Positions 41,502-50,522 of a stretch of 59,835 nt of DNA are shown here, piece by piece. A model generated the notes under the pieces. The model was not told the origin of the DNA. It saw only the letters and a list, made by a program, of their open reading frames with translations, and searched no databases. The stretch comes from Pseudomonadota bacterium (GTDB lineage: Bacteria > Desulfobacterota > Desulfarculia > Adiutricales > JAGVGV01): NCBI GenBank assembly GCA_018830135.1, contig JAHJTB010000365.1, positions 1-59,835 on the forward strand, in the 5' to 3' direction. Numbering within the stretch: position 1 is the stretch's first letter; each line of letters begins with the position of its first letter. Position numbers and translations under genes: made by a program.

Positions 41502-42881
41502 ATGCCAGCCAGACCCATCTTAGTCGCCGATGACGAACCGGGCATGCGCAATGCCCTTTTCGAGGCGCTGACCCGCCAGGGCCACGCCGTGGACCTGGCC
41601 GAGAACGGCCTGGACGCCTTGGAAAAGTTCCAGGCCCAGCCCTTCGACCTGGTCATCACCGACGTCCGCATGCCCCGCATGGACGGGATGCAACTGCTGC
41701 GGGAGATCAAAAAGCGGTCGTCCCGGGTTCCGGTCATCGTGGTCACCGGTTACGGCACCGTGGAAAACGCGGTCGAAGCCATGCGTGAAGGCGCCTTTGA
41801 TTACGTGCTCAAGCCCTTTTCCCTGGACCTGATCGAAGAGATCGTCCTGCGGGCCCTGGGCCAGGCGCCGAGGGCGGACTCCGGCGCCCTGCCGGCGCCG
41901 CTCATGGACAACGGCGACCGGCCCATCATCACCCGGGACGAGCGTTTGAAGCGCATTCTCGACATGGCCCGTTCAGTGGCCTCATCCCAGGCCACCATCC
42001 TGATCGGCGGAGAGTCCGGCACCGGCAAGGAACTTCTGGCTCGTTTCATCCATCACCATTCCGACCGGGTCCATGGCCCCTTCGTGGCCGTCAACTGCGC
42101 CAGCCTGCCCGAAGGGCTGCTGGAAAGCGAGCTGTTCGGCCACGAAAAAGGGTCCTTTACCGGGGCCGTGGCCCGCAAGACCGGCCGCTTCGAACTGGCC
42201 GACGGCGGCACGATTCTGCTCGATGAAATCAGCGAAATGGACATTTCCCTTCAGGCCAAGCTGCTTCGCGTCCTGCAGGAGGGCGAGATCGACCGGGTGG
42301 GCGGCAAGAACCCCATTCAGATCAATGTCCGGGTCATCGCCACGACCAATCGGCATCTCAAGACCTGGGTCGCCGAAGGGAAGTTCCGTGAAGACCTCTA
42401 CTATCGCCTGAACGTCATTCCCCTGACCATCCCCCCGCTCCGCGAACGTCCCGGCGACATACCGGTCCTGACCGACTTTTTCCTGACAAAATACGCCCGG
42501 GTCAACAACCTTCCGGTCAAGACCCTGACCCGGCGCGCTCTCCATCGGCTCGAAAGCCTGCGCTGGCCGGGCAATGTTCGGGAACTCGAGAACATCATCG
42601 CCCGGGGCGTGCTCCTGGCTCGGGCCGCCGAAGTGGACCTGCCCGACCTGTTCATCGATGAGGCCGAGGCGCCCGGGGCAGCCTCGGGAGCATCACCGGC
42701 CCAGGCCGTCGAACTGACGACCATCCGGGAAATGGAGCGGGAGATGATCGAGCGGGCCCTGTCCGAGACCGACGGCAACCGGACGCACGCCGCCAAGATT
42801 TTGGGCATCAGCGTCAGGACCCTGAGGAACAAGTTGGCCGAATATCGAGGCGAAAACGGCCAAACCGGTCTGGCTGCATGA
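41502..42881 (+). CDS. flrC: Sigma-54 response regulator, FlrC type
   Basis: A 459-residue regulator with an intact receiver (VADDEPGM, phospho-acceptor in VITDVRMPRMDG near Asp54, Lys in YVLKPFS), AAA+ domain (GESGTGKE, HEKGSFTGA, GGTILLDEISEMD) and Fis HTH (NRTHAAKILGISVRTLRNKL). The GSFTGA loop is competent for sigma-54 contact. CAGGAGA precedes the ATG at 41502. Family knowledge: FlrC activates rod, hook and export genes together with sigma-54. The three downstream sigma-54 promoters are natural targets. Confidence 0.93.
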   Translation: MPARPILVADDEPGMRNALFEALTRQGHAVDLAENGLDALEKFQAQPFDLVITDVRMPRMDGMQLLREIKKRSSRVPVIVVTGYGTVENAVEAMREGAFDYVLKPFSLDLIEEIVLRALGQAPRADSGALPAPLMDNGDRPIITRDERLKRILDMARSVASSQATILIGGESGTGKELLARFIHHHSDRVHGPFVAVNCASLPEGLLESELFGHEKGSFTGAVARKTGRFELADGGTILLDEISEMDISLQAKLLRVLQEGEIDRVGGKNPIQINVRVIATTNRHLKTWVAEGKFREDLYYRLNVIPLTIPPLRERPGDIPVLTDFFLTKYARVNNLPVKTLTRRALHRLESLRWPGNVRELENIIARGVLLARAAEVDLPDLFIDEAEAPGAASGASPAQAVELTTIREMEREMIERALSETDGNRTHAAKILGISVRTLRNKLAEYRGENGQTGLAA

Positions 42882-42913
42882 AAAATTCGATCACCGGTCC
42901 TCGGGGCCGGCAT

Positions 42914-42929
42914 TGGTACGTTAATTGCT
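42914..42929 (+). promoter_or_regulatory. Sigma-54 promoter of the flgB operon
   Basis: TGGTAC-N5-TTGCT with correct spacing, 25 bp before the flgB start codon. Confidence 0.85.
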
Positions 42930-42953
42930 TCGAAACCGTCGAGAGGATGATCC

Positions 42954-43391
42954 ATGAATAACATGACGACCAGTCTTTTCGGACGCACCGTCCAGGTCAT
43001 GAGCAAGGCGCTCAACCTGCGCCTGTCCAAACACGGCATGATCTCATCCAACCTGGCCAACATGGACGTGCCCGGTTATCGCCTGAAGGACCTGAAATTC
43101 GAAAAGGCCATGCAGGAGGCCCTGGGACCCGCGGAGGGCGCGATGGAGCCGAGCCGGACCCACGCCACCCACCTGCCTCGGCGAGGCATCGACGAAGCGG
43201 AGGCCGCGGCCCGGAGAAACGTGGTCTACAGCGAATACGGCCGGGACGAAAAAAATCATGACCTGATCGATATCGACCAGGAAATGAACAAGCTGGCCAA
43301 GAACCATCTGGTTTACAACGCCACGGTCCAGATGCTGGCCAAGGAACTGGAAGTCCTGAAGTACGCCATTACCGAAGGAGGCCGCAGCTGA
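42954..43391 (+). CDS. flgB: Flagellar rod protein FlgB
   Basis: A 145-residue proximal rod protein of the usual length. N-terminal SKALNLRLSKHGMISSNLAN and VPGYRLKDLKFEKAM and C-terminal EVLKYAITEG are typical. It is exported through the flagellar type III system without a cleaved signal. It is the first gene after the sigma-54 promoter at 42914 and its stop overlaps the flgC start (TGATG). Confidence 0.97.
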   Translation: MNNMTTSLFGRTVQVMSKALNLRLSKHGMISSNLANMDVPGYRLKDLKFEKAMQEALGPAEGAMEPSRTHATHLPRRGIDEAEAAARRNVVYSEYGRDEKNHDLIDIDQEMNKLAKNHLVYNATVQMLAKELEVLKYAITEGGRS

Positions 43392-43828
43392 TGAATTTTT
43401 TGACCGCCATGGATATTAGCGCGTCCGGCCTGACCGCCCAGCGCGGCCGGATGAACCTGATCGCCATGAACCTGTCCCACATGAACACCACCCACACGCC
43501 CGAGGGCGGGCCGTACCGGGCCAAGCTGCCGGTCTTTTCGGCCATGCCCGTATACAAGGGCATGCGGGGCCGCTTCAAGGACAGCCTGGACCGGGAACTC
43601 GATGACGTCAAGATCACCGAGATCGTCGAGGATCAGCGGGACTTCAAAATGATCTTCGACCCCTCCCATCCGGACGCCGACCAGTTCGGATACGTGCTGA
43701 TGCCCAACATCAACGTCATCGAGGAAATGGTGGACATGGTTTCGGCCAAACGGTCCTACGAAGCCGGAGTGACCGCCATCGGGGCCAGTCACAACATGGC
43801 CCTCAAGGCCCTCGAAATACTGAGGTAA
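43391..43828 (+). CDS. flgC: Flagellar rod protein FlgC
   Basis: A 145-residue rod protein. MDISASGLTAQRGRMNLIA at the N-terminus and YEAGVTAIGASHNMALKALE at the C-terminus carry the rod domains that form the helical coiled assembly. It is coupled by 1-base overlap to flgB. It is the full-length counterpart of the short FlgC-like protein at 35536. Confidence 0.97.
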   Translation: MNFLTAMDISASGLTAQRGRMNLIAMNLSHMNTTHTPEGGPYRAKLPVFSAMPVYKGMRGRFKDSLDRELDDVKITEIVEDQRDFKMIFDPSHPDADQFGYVLMPNINVIEEMVDMVSAKRSYEAGVTAIGASHNMALKALEILR

Positions 43829-43840
43829 CAGGAGTCCGCC

Positions 43841-44128
43841 GTGAAAACCTCCCCCATCAGTTCCATGCCCCTGGAAGCCAGGGCCCCTGACAAGCGAATC
43901 GACGACCGGCCCGGCTTCAAGGAAAGCCTGATGTCCTCCATGAAGGAGGTCAACGATCTTCAGGCCAAGGCCCACGAGGCCATGACCGACCTGTCCACCG
44001 GCCGGTCCAGCAACATCCACGAGGCGATGCTTGCGATTCAAAAGGCTGAAATATCGTTTAAAATGATGATGCAGGTCCGCAACAAAATCATCACCGCCTA
44101 CCAGGAAATCATGCGCATGTCGGTTTGA
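43841..44128 (+). CDS. fliE: Flagellar hook-basal body protein FliE
   Basis: A 95-residue protein, the length of FliE, starting at GTG. It ends with the conserved AEISFKMMMQVRNKIITAYQ and EIMRM block. FliE connects the MS ring to the rod and helps export of rod subunits. It lies 12 bp after flgC. Confidence 0.97.
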   Translation: MKTSPISSMPLEARAPDKRIDDRPGFKESLMSSMKEVNDLQAKAHEAMTDLSTGRSSNIHEAMLAIQKAEISFKMMMQVRNKIITAYQEIMRMSV

Positions 44129-44186
44129 TGCCGGCTTTGCCTTTTCTCCGGGCGTGCGATAGAATAACAAGGAGCGCGAGGTAGGT

Positions 44187-45779
44187 ATGTTCGAAGGCCT
44201 TGCCGATCGTTTGGGGCAATGGTGGGAAGGTTTTTCCGCCATGACCATGGCCCGCAAGATTGTGGTCCTGGCCGTGGCTTCCATGGCCCTGGCCGGATTT
44301 ATCGTCCTGATGATCTGGACGAACAAGACGGACTACGAAGTCGTCTATTCCGGGCTGTCCCAGGAGGACGCCGGGGCCATCATCGCCAAACTCAAGGAAA
44401 AAAAGGTCCCCTTCCTTCTCGAGGCCAACGGGACGGCCATCCAGGTGCCCCGTGAGGTCATGGAAGAGACCCGGCTCCTGCTGGCCACCGAGGGGCTGCC
44501 GGCCGGCGGGGCGGTCGGTTACGAAATTTTCAACCAGATATCCATCGGCACGACGGATTTCGTCCAGCGGCTCAACTTCCAGCGGGCCCTGCAGGGCGAA
44601 CTGGAACGGACCATCAAGAAGTTTCGCGAAGTCGACCAGGTTCGCGTTCATCTGAACATACCCAAGGAATCGTTGTTCATCGAAGAGGCGCGGGAACCCT
44701 CCGCCTCGGTCGTGCTCAAGTTCTCCTCGGGCCGCAGTCTGACCCGCTCCCAGCTCGAGGGCGTGGTCCATCTGGTGGCCAGTTCGGTCGAGGGCCTCAA
44801 GCCGCAAAACATCTCCATCGTCGATACGACCGGCGGGCTGCTGTACAGCAAGGAGGACGAGAACCAGCAAGGCCTCCTGACCGACAGCCAGGTTCAGTAC
44901 CGCCGCAACCTGGAAAAAACGCTGGCCGACCGGGCCACGAGCATGCTTGAACGGATCGTGGGGCCGGGCAAGGCCCTGACCCGCGTCAGCGCGGACCTCG
45001 ACTATACCCGGATCAGCACGGACGAAGAGATTTACGACCCGGACCGTTCCGGCGTCCGGAGCGAGCAGCGCACGAAGGAAACGAGCTCCGGCCAGGGCCA
45101 GGGCGCCTCGGGGGTGCCCACCGAGCGGTACGACCTTGGGACCCGGGCGCCGGCGACCGGAGCCCAGGGATCGGCGAAGGAGACCTTCGAGCGATCCGAT
45201 GAGACGACCAACTACGAAGTGACCAAGATCAACCGCCGGACTCTGAGTCCCGGAGGGGAGATCAAGCGGCTGACCGTGGCGGTCATGGTAGACGGGACCT
45301 ACCAGATGACGGAAAAGGACGGCCAGAAGGTCAGCACCTTTGTGCCGCGCGATCAGGCCGAACTGACGCGCCTGGAGGACCTGGTCCGCAACGCCGTGGG
45401 ATACAGCGGAGCGCGGAACGACTCGGTCGTGGTCCAGAGCGTGCCCTTCTATCTGCCCGAGAAGATCGGCGAGAGTATGATGGACCGGGTCTTCGAATAC
45501 CTGGGCCAGTACGGCCGGACCGCTTTCAACATCATCCTGATCGTCCTCTTCTTCCTCTTCGTGGCCCGTCCGATGATCAACTGGATTCGTGAAGAGTCCG
45601 CCGCCGCCTTGCCTGCGCCTCAGCCGTTGGAAGAACTGCCCGAGCCCGAGGAACGGGAGGCCCTGGAGCAACCGGAGGTCGAGAAGGGCCGGATAACCCG
45701 CGAACAGGTCCAGGCCATCGCCCAGCAGAATCCGGAGCGGACCCTGAACCTGCTTCGGAGCTGGATCGACCAGAGATAG
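44187..45779 (+). CDS. fliF: Flagellar MS-ring protein FliF
   Basis: A 530-residue membrane protein. Transmembrane segments flank the periplasmic ring domains: one near 27-46 (IVVLAVASMALAGFIVLMIW) and one near 440-460 (FNIILIVLFFLFVA). NKTDYEVVYSGLSQEDAGAI and EREMVRTI-like blocks match YscJ/FliF. The acidic C-terminal tail (LEELPEPEEREALEQPEVEK) would bind FliG. The gene is complete. It is followed not directly by fliG but by a 149-bp repeat. Confidence 0.97.
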   Translation: MFEGLADRLGQWWEGFSAMTMARKIVVLAVASMALAGFIVLMIWTNKTDYEVVYSGLSQEDAGAIIAKLKEKKVPFLLEANGTAIQVPREVMEETRLLLATEGLPAGGAVGYEIFNQISIGTTDFVQRLNFQRALQGELERTIKKFREVDQVRVHLNIPKESLFIEEAREPSASVVLKFSSGRSLTRSQLEGVVHLVASSVEGLKPQNISIVDTTGGLLYSKEDENQQGLLTDSQVQYRRNLEKTLADRATSMLERIVGPGKALTRVSADLDYTRISTDEEIYDPDRSGVRSEQRTKETSSGQGQGASGVPTERYDLGTRAPATGAQGSAKETFERSDETTNYEVTKINRRTLSPGGEIKRLTVAVMVDGTYQMTEKDGQKVSTFVPRDQAELTRLEDLVRNAVGYSGARNDSVVVQSVPFYLPEKIGESMMDRVFEYLGQYGRTAFNIILIVLFFLFVARPMINWIREESAAALPAPQPLEELPEPEEREALEQPEVEKGRITREQVQAIAQQNPERTLNLLRSWIDQR

Positions 45780-45820
45780 CCGTGTTGAACCCGAATTTCA
45801 CGGTTGGGTTGGTAGCGAGG

Positions 45821-45969
45821 CGTCGAAATGCATAGCGAAACGCGAAGTTGGACCGGTTTTGGGCCGCGGGCGTATTATAGGATACGTCGAGGTCAAAAAG
45901 CGGGAAACGAGCGTTGCCGCACGCATTTCGGCGCCGCAGTAGAAGCCGACCGCAACATCCGGGTTTAAT
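45821..45969 (-). repeat. 149-bp dispersed repeat, copy 2, between fliF and fliG
   Basis: The reverse complement of copy 1 at 20198-20346, with the same 149-bp length and about 85% identity by eye; the differences cluster at about 45859-45880. It lies inside the flgB-fliO region in a spot where fliF and fliG are normally almost adjacent, 41 bp after the fliF stop and just 2 bp from the start of the fliG ribosome-binding stretch. On the plus strand, TTGGAC (45848) and TATTAT (45873) are 19 bp apart and might act as a weak promoter to fliG. No target-site duplication was seen. Confidence 0.8.
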
Positions 45970-45986
45970 ACCAGGGGGAACGATTT

Positions 45987-47000
45987 ATGGCCGACGCCAA
46001 ATCCATGACGGGCCCGCAAAAGGCCGCCGTGCTGCTTCTGACCATGGGCGAAGATTTTACGGCGGACATCTTTCGGCAACTCGACGACAACGAGATCAGG
46101 CAGCTGGGCCGGGCCATGTCTCGTATCCAGGCCGTGGACCCGGAAACGATCCAGGAGGTGCTCAAGGAGTTCGTCGGAGAGGTGACCTCGCCCACCGAGT
46201 TGCGAGTCAAAGGGGACGCCTTTCTCAAGGGCGTGGTTTCGCGGGCCATTACCGACGACCGGGCCGAAGGCCTGCTCGATGATATCGGTTCCGACATCGG
46301 CCCGGCGCCTTTCGAGACCCTTCGGGACGTGGACGCCAAGGTGCTGGCCAACTTCATCCGCAACGAGCATCCCCAGACCGTGGCCTTGATCATGGCCCAT
46401 CTGGATTCAGGCAAGGCCGCCGAGATATTGAGCGAATTTCCCGAACAGCTCCAGATCGACGTGATTATGCGCGTGGCCGAACTCGAGACCGTGCCGCATC
46501 AGGTCATCGAGGAGATCGAGCAGGTCCTGCGCGAGGAGATCACCTCGCTGGGTACGGTCGGGGCGCAGAAACTGGGCGGGGCGCAGACCGTGGCCGAGAT
46601 TCTGAACCAGGTCGATCAGACCACGGAAAACGCCATCCTGTCGCGGATCGAGGAAGACAAGATGGACCTGGCCAACGAGATTCGCAAGTTGATGTTTGTT
46701 TTCGACGACCTGTCCAGCGTGGACGATCGGGGCATGCGCTCCATCCTCAAGGAGGTCAACAACGAAGAACTGACCATGGCCTTGAAGACCGCCTCCCAGG
46801 ACTTGAAGCAGAAGGTGCTCTCGAACGTCTCCGAACGCGCCGCCGAGATGATCCGGGAGGACCTGGAGGTCATGGGCCCGGTTCGTCTGTCCGACGTGGA
46901 GAAGGCGCAGCAGGCCATTCTCCGCGTGGCCAAGAAGCTCGAAGCCGAAGGCAAGGTCATGATCGGCAAGTCCGGTTCCAAGGAGGACGTCTTTGTCTGA
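45987..47000 (+). CDS. fliG: Flagellar switch protein FliG
   Basis: A 337-residue switch protein of normal length: N-terminal FliF-binding domain, middle domain with NEHPQTVALIMAHLDSGKAA (EHPQ motif) and C-terminal torque domain with LMFVFDDLSSVDDRGMRSIL. It converts stator force to rotor motion. GGGGGAA lies before the ATG. It is 18 bp after repeat copy 2. It overlaps fliH by 8 bp. Confidence 0.97.
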   Translation: MADAKSMTGPQKAAVLLLTMGEDFTADIFRQLDDNEIRQLGRAMSRIQAVDPETIQEVLKEFVGEVTSPTELRVKGDAFLKGVVSRAITDDRAEGLLDDIGSDIGPAPFETLRDVDAKVLANFIRNEHPQTVALIMAHLDSGKAAEILSEFPEQLQIDVIMRVAELETVPHQVIEEIEQVLREEITSLGTVGAQKLGGAQTVAEILNQVDQTTENAILSRIEEDKMDLANEIRKLMFVFDDLSSVDDRGMRSILKEVNNEELTMALKTASQDLKQKVLSNVSERAAEMIREDLEVMGPVRLSDVEKAQQAILRVAKKLEAEGKVMIGKSGSKEDVFV

Positions 47001-47766
47001 TCCATTGGGCGGCCGCCAGACCTCCGGGGCCGAAGTCAAGCGGTTCGAGATGCCGCGATTCGACGCGGGCGAGGAACCCTTCAAGGCCTCCGAGTACATT
47101 TTTCAGCCCCTGGAAGGCACCGGCGACCCGGCCCGGACCTACCAAGAAGCCAAGACGGCATCGGAACGGATGCTCAAAGAGGCCCGGGCGGGGGCCAAGG
47201 TCCTGAAAGCGGAGGCCGAGAAAATCCGGAACAAAGCCCAGGCCGAGGGCCGCGAACAGGGCTTGGCCGAGGGGCGGGCTCAGGGCCGGGCCGAAGGCCA
47301 GGAGGAAGGCCGGGCCGGTTTCGAGGCCGGCATGGCGCCCCTGGTCCAGGCGTTCCAGGCCGTTCAAGGGCTTTACCAGGACCTTTGGAAGACCAGCGAG
47401 GCCACCCTGGTCCGCCTGGCCCTCAAAGCGGCCGAGCGACTCGTCCATCACGAATTGAGCCTTTCGCCCGAACTGGTGGCCGAGGTATTCAAGGCGGCCC
47501 TGGACCAGTTGCAGGAGCAGCACCGGGCCGTGTTCCGGATCAATCCCGAGGACCTGGAAATCCTGGAAACCGCCCGCTCCCAGGCCCTGGAACAGGTCAA
47601 GGGTCTGGTCAAGATCAGTTTCGAGCCGGATTCCGATCTGGCTCGGGGGGAACTGGTCATGGAGACCGAGGCCGGCAAGGTCGATGCCACCCTGAAGCAG
47701 CGAATCAATGCCCTGGCCGAAGTCATGGACGGCATTCTGAGCCAAAAGATGGACCTGGACTGGTAA
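46993..47766 (+). CDS. fliH: Flagellar export ATPase regulator FliH
   Basis: A 257-residue protein. An Ala/Glu/Gly-rich segment (about 75-110) with repeated Gly spacing (AEGREQGLAEGRAQGRAEGQ) is the FliH signature, and the C-terminal part (ERLVHHELSLSPELVAEVFK) is the FliI-binding region. It holds FliI inactive or docks it to the export gate. Overlap of 8 bp with fliG and 15 bp before fliI point to one operon. Confidence 0.93.
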   Translation: MSDPLGGRQTSGAEVKRFEMPRFDAGEEPFKASEYIFQPLEGTGDPARTYQEAKTASERMLKEARAGAKVLKAEAEKIRNKAQAEGREQGLAEGRAQGRAEGQEEGRAGFEAGMAPLVQAFQAVQGLYQDLWKTSEATLVRLALKAAERLVHHELSLSPELVAEVFKAALDQLQEQHRAVFRINPEDLEILETARSQALEQVKGLVKISFEPDSDLARGELVMETEAGKVDATLKQRINALAEVMDGILSQKMDLDW

Positions 47767-47781
47767 GAGACCGGAGAGACC

Positions 47782-49110
47782 ATGAACGACCCGAACCCCG
47801 CCCTGGATTTCGACGACTACTTTCCCGCCCTGGATTCGGCCCGGGTCCTGTCCCTGGAGGGCCGGGTGGTCAAGGTGGTCGGACTGGTCATCGAAGGAGA
47901 CGGTCCGGCGGCCTCGGTGGGCGAGTTGTGCGCCATTCAGCCCAAAGCGGACGGGCCGGCGATCGAGGCCGAAGTGGTCGGGTTCCGGGAAGGCCGCATC
48001 CTGCTGATGCCCGTGGGCAGCATGCGGGGGCTGACGCCGGGCAGCCGCATCATCTCCCTGGGGACTACGGCCACGGTTAGGATCGGTCCCGGCCTGCTGG
48101 GCCGGGTCCTGGACGGTCTGGGCAACCCCATCGACCGGAAAGGCTCTTTCGAGGTGGAAGGCCGCTATCCGTTGCAGGCCCGTCCGGGCAACCCCCTCGA
48201 ACGGGCGCGGATCGCCAAACCCGTCGATCTGGGCATCCGGGCCATCAACGCCCTCCTGACCATGGGCCAGGGCCAGCGGATGGGCATCTTCGCCGGATCG
48301 GGCGTGGGCAAGAGCACCCTGCTGGGAATGATCGCCCGTAACATGCGCGCCGACGTCAATGTCATCGCCCTGATCGGCGAACGTGGCCGGGAGGTTCGCG
48401 AGTTCATCGAAAAGGACCTCGGCCCGAAGGGCATGCAACACTCGGTCGTCATCGCGGCCACCTCCGAACAGCCGGCCCTGGTTCGCATCCGGGGGGCCTA
48501 TCTGGCCACGACCGTGGCCGAATACTTTCGAGATCAGGGCAAAAACGTCATTTTGATGATGGATTCGGCCACCCGGTTCGCCTATGCCGCCAGGGAAGTC
48601 GGACTGTCCATCGGAGAACCGGCCACGACCCGAGGATACACGCCCTCCGTTTTTTCACAGCTCCCCCTCCTGCTCGAACGGGCCGGCGCCTGGCGGAACG
48701 GCGGCTCCATTACGGGACTTTACACCGTCCTGGTCGAGGGCGACGACATGAACGAGCCCGTGGCCGACGCCATGCGGGCCATCCTGGACGGTCATATCGT
48801 TCTGAGGCGTGAACTGGCGGCCAGAAACCACTATCCGGCCATCGACGTGCTCTCCTCGGTCAGCCGCCTCATGATCGACGTGGTCGACGCCAAACAGCTG
48901 AAGCTGGCCCGGGCCATGACCGACATCATGTCCGTCTATGCCCGGTCCGAAGACATGATCAACATCGGCGCCTATGTCAAGGGCTCCAACCCCGACATCG
49001 ACAGGGCCATCGACATGCACCCCCACTTCGAGGGGTTCCTGAAACAGGACCTCCATGAATCCATAACCCTGTCCGAGGCCCGCGAGGCGCTGGCCCGCAC
49101 GTTGAACTGA
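47782..49110 (+). CDS. fliI: Flagellar export ATPase FliI
   Basis: A 442-residue ATPase related to F1 beta. Walker A GSGVGKST (in GIFAGSGVGKSTLLG, near 170-178) and VILMMDSATRFAYAAREVGL, SIGEPATTRGYTPSVFSQLP are all present. It energises the type III export of rod, hook and filament subunits. GGAGAG precedes the ATG. Confidence 0.98.
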   Translation: MNDPNPALDFDDYFPALDSARVLSLEGRVVKVVGLVIEGDGPAASVGELCAIQPKADGPAIEAEVVGFREGRILLMPVGSMRGLTPGSRIISLGTTATVRIGPGLLGRVLDGLGNPIDRKGSFEVEGRYPLQARPGNPLERARIAKPVDLGIRAINALLTMGQGQRMGIFAGSGVGKSTLLGMIARNMRADVNVIALIGERGREVREFIEKDLGPKGMQHSVVIAATSEQPALVRIRGAYLATTVAEYFRDQGKNVILMMDSATRFAYAAREVGLSIGEPATTRGYTPSVFSQLPLLLERAGAWRNGGSITGLYTVLVEGDDMNEPVADAMRAILDGHIVLRRELAARNHYPAIDVLSSVSRLMIDVVDAKQLKLARAMTDIMSVYARSEDMINIGAYVKGSNPDIDRAIDMHPHFEGFLKQDLHESITLSEAREALARTLN

Positions 49111-49112
49111 CC

Positions 49113-49559
49113 ATGTTCCGCTTCCGACTGGAATTCATGATCCGCTACCGAAGGCAACTGGAGGAGACCGCCATGTTCGAACTGGCCAACCGCATTCGTC
49201 AGGCCAATGAGATCGAAGACCAGCTCGAACAAATACGACGCCGGTCCGCCGAACTGAGCCGCGACGTCCGGGAACGGGCCGCGGACCGGCTGCCCGCTCC
49301 CGTCCTGGCCATGTACCGGGACTACCAGGAACATCTTCGGCAGAGCGGTCATGCCGCCAGGGGCCGGTTGACCCGCGTCGAGGCCCAGATCGAGGAAAAA
49401 CGCCAGGCATTGATCCAGGCCAGCGTGGACCGGAAAACCATCGAACGATTCAAGGAAAAGCAGCACCAGGCCTGGAGCGTGGACGAGGCCAGAAAAGAAC
49501 AGAACATCCTGGATGAAATGGTCACCCTGGCCGAGGCGAGGAAAGAGCATGAGTCCTGA
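49113..49559 (+). CDS. fliJ: Flagellar export chaperone FliJ
   Basis: A 148-residue all-helical coiled-coil protein. MFRFRLEFMIRYRRQLEETA at the start and EKRQALIQASVDRKTIERFK later follow FliJ. It binds FliI and FlhA. It follows fliI by 2 bp and overlaps the next gene by 11 bp. The family has weak sequence conservation, so the call rests on size, fold and position. Confidence 0.92.
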   Translation: MFRFRLEFMIRYRRQLEETAMFELANRIRQANEIEDQLEQIRRRSAELSRDVRERAADRLPAPVLAMYRDYQEHLRQSGHAARGRLTRVEAQIEEKRQALIQASVDRKTIERFKEKQHQAWSVDEARKEQNILDEMVTLAEARKEHES

Positions 49560-50256
49560 GGCCAAATCCGGACGAATGAAAAAAACCTGGCTGAATCTCG
49601 AAGCGGTCATCATCATCGGCTTGAGCCTCAAGCTCGTCCTGACCGGCGCCTTCCTCGTCCTGGACGGCGGACAAGGACGGCTTTTTCAGCCTCGACTGGC
49701 CCACGCCCAGGAACAGCCCGCAGCGCCCCCTCAGGCCGCCCCCGCCGCCTCGGACGCCGGCATGACCGAGCAGTACCGGCAGATGCTCGAAGCCCTCAAG
49801 CTCCGGGAACAGGCCATGAAAAAAAAGGACGAACGACTCGATGAACGCGAAAAGGCCCTCGCCGCCCTCGAAACCGAACTCAAAAAGAAAATGGCCGAAC
49901 TGGACGAGACCCGCAAGCAACTCAACGAACTCGTGAAAAAGAACGCGGAACTGGTCCAGGAACAGCAGATTCTGAAAAACGCCCGCATCGAACATCTCGT
50001 CTCGGCCTACAAAAGCATGCGGCCCGAAAGCGCCGGCGCCCTGGTCAACAGCCTCGACGATAACGTCGCCGTGCAAATTCTGGCGGCCATGCCCGGACGA
50101 AGCGCGGGGCAGATTCTGGCCAACGTCGAACCCGTCAAGGCGGCCCGCCTGACCAAGGCCATCTCCATCATGAAAAGCGGCCAGCCGGGCAAGGATGAAA
50201 AAGCGCCGGCCGGAGATGGGGCGGCTCAACCGGCCAAGGCAGCGACCAATCCTTGA
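49549..50256 (+). CDS. MotE-like (MgtE N-terminal domain) protein
   Basis: A 235-residue protein: a single transmembrane segment near 18-38 (LEAVIIIGLSLKLVLTGAFL), a Pro/Ala linker, a charged coiled-coil (about 75-150, LREQAMKKKDERLDEREKAL), and a C-terminal MgtE intracellular-like domain (YKSMRPESAGALVNSLDDNV, ILAAMPGRSAGQILANV, VEPVKAARLTKAI). This architecture fits the MotE family, which in Sinorhizobium supports the periplasmic motor protein MotC (recalled). Position after fliJ is common. The ATG at 49549 has a GAGGAAAGA upstream. Confidence 0.85.
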   Translation: MSPEAKSGRMKKTWLNLEAVIIIGLSLKLVLTGAFLVLDGGQGRLFQPRLAHAQEQPAAPPQAAPAASDAGMTEQYRQMLEALKLREQAMKKKDERLDEREKALAALETELKKKMAELDETRKQLNELVKKNAELVQEQQILKNARIEHLVSAYKSMRPESAGALVNSLDDNVAVQILAAMPGRSAGQILANVEPVKAARLTKAISIMKSGQPGKDEKAPAGDGAAQPAKAATNP

Positions 50257-50462
50257 TTGAGACCCTGGCGGGGCCGTTTCGGAGAGCGCTTTAGAAAAGT
50301 TAAACTTTATTTTAAGAATTTGACACCCGCATTGAATTTTATTCCCATTCCCCTGAATAAAACTCGGTAAAACATGCCGATCTCCAGCCGCCCGGCCGGC
50401 CCTTTCAGGGGTTCTGTCTTGTAACTTCCTGTAAAATCAATTAAAAGTCATTTCCATCATTC

Positions 50463-50478
50463 TGGCACGACAGTTGCT
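50463..50478 (+). promoter_or_regulatory. Sigma-54 promoter of fliK-flgD-flgE
   Basis: TGGCAC-N5-TTGCT, a perfect consensus, about 45 bp before the fliK start. The rest of 50257-50522 is AT-rich and holds nothing recognisable; TTGACA at 50320 has no matching -10. Confidence 0.9.
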
Positions 50479-50522
50479 CCTATCACCCCCGACAACAAGT
50501 TACCCAAAGGCGAGGATCGAAA

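Noticed and set aside
50320..50348. TTGACA upstream of fliK as a sigma-70 promoter
   Set aside because: No credible -10 at 16-18 bp; the perfect sigma-54 site at 50463 explains expression.
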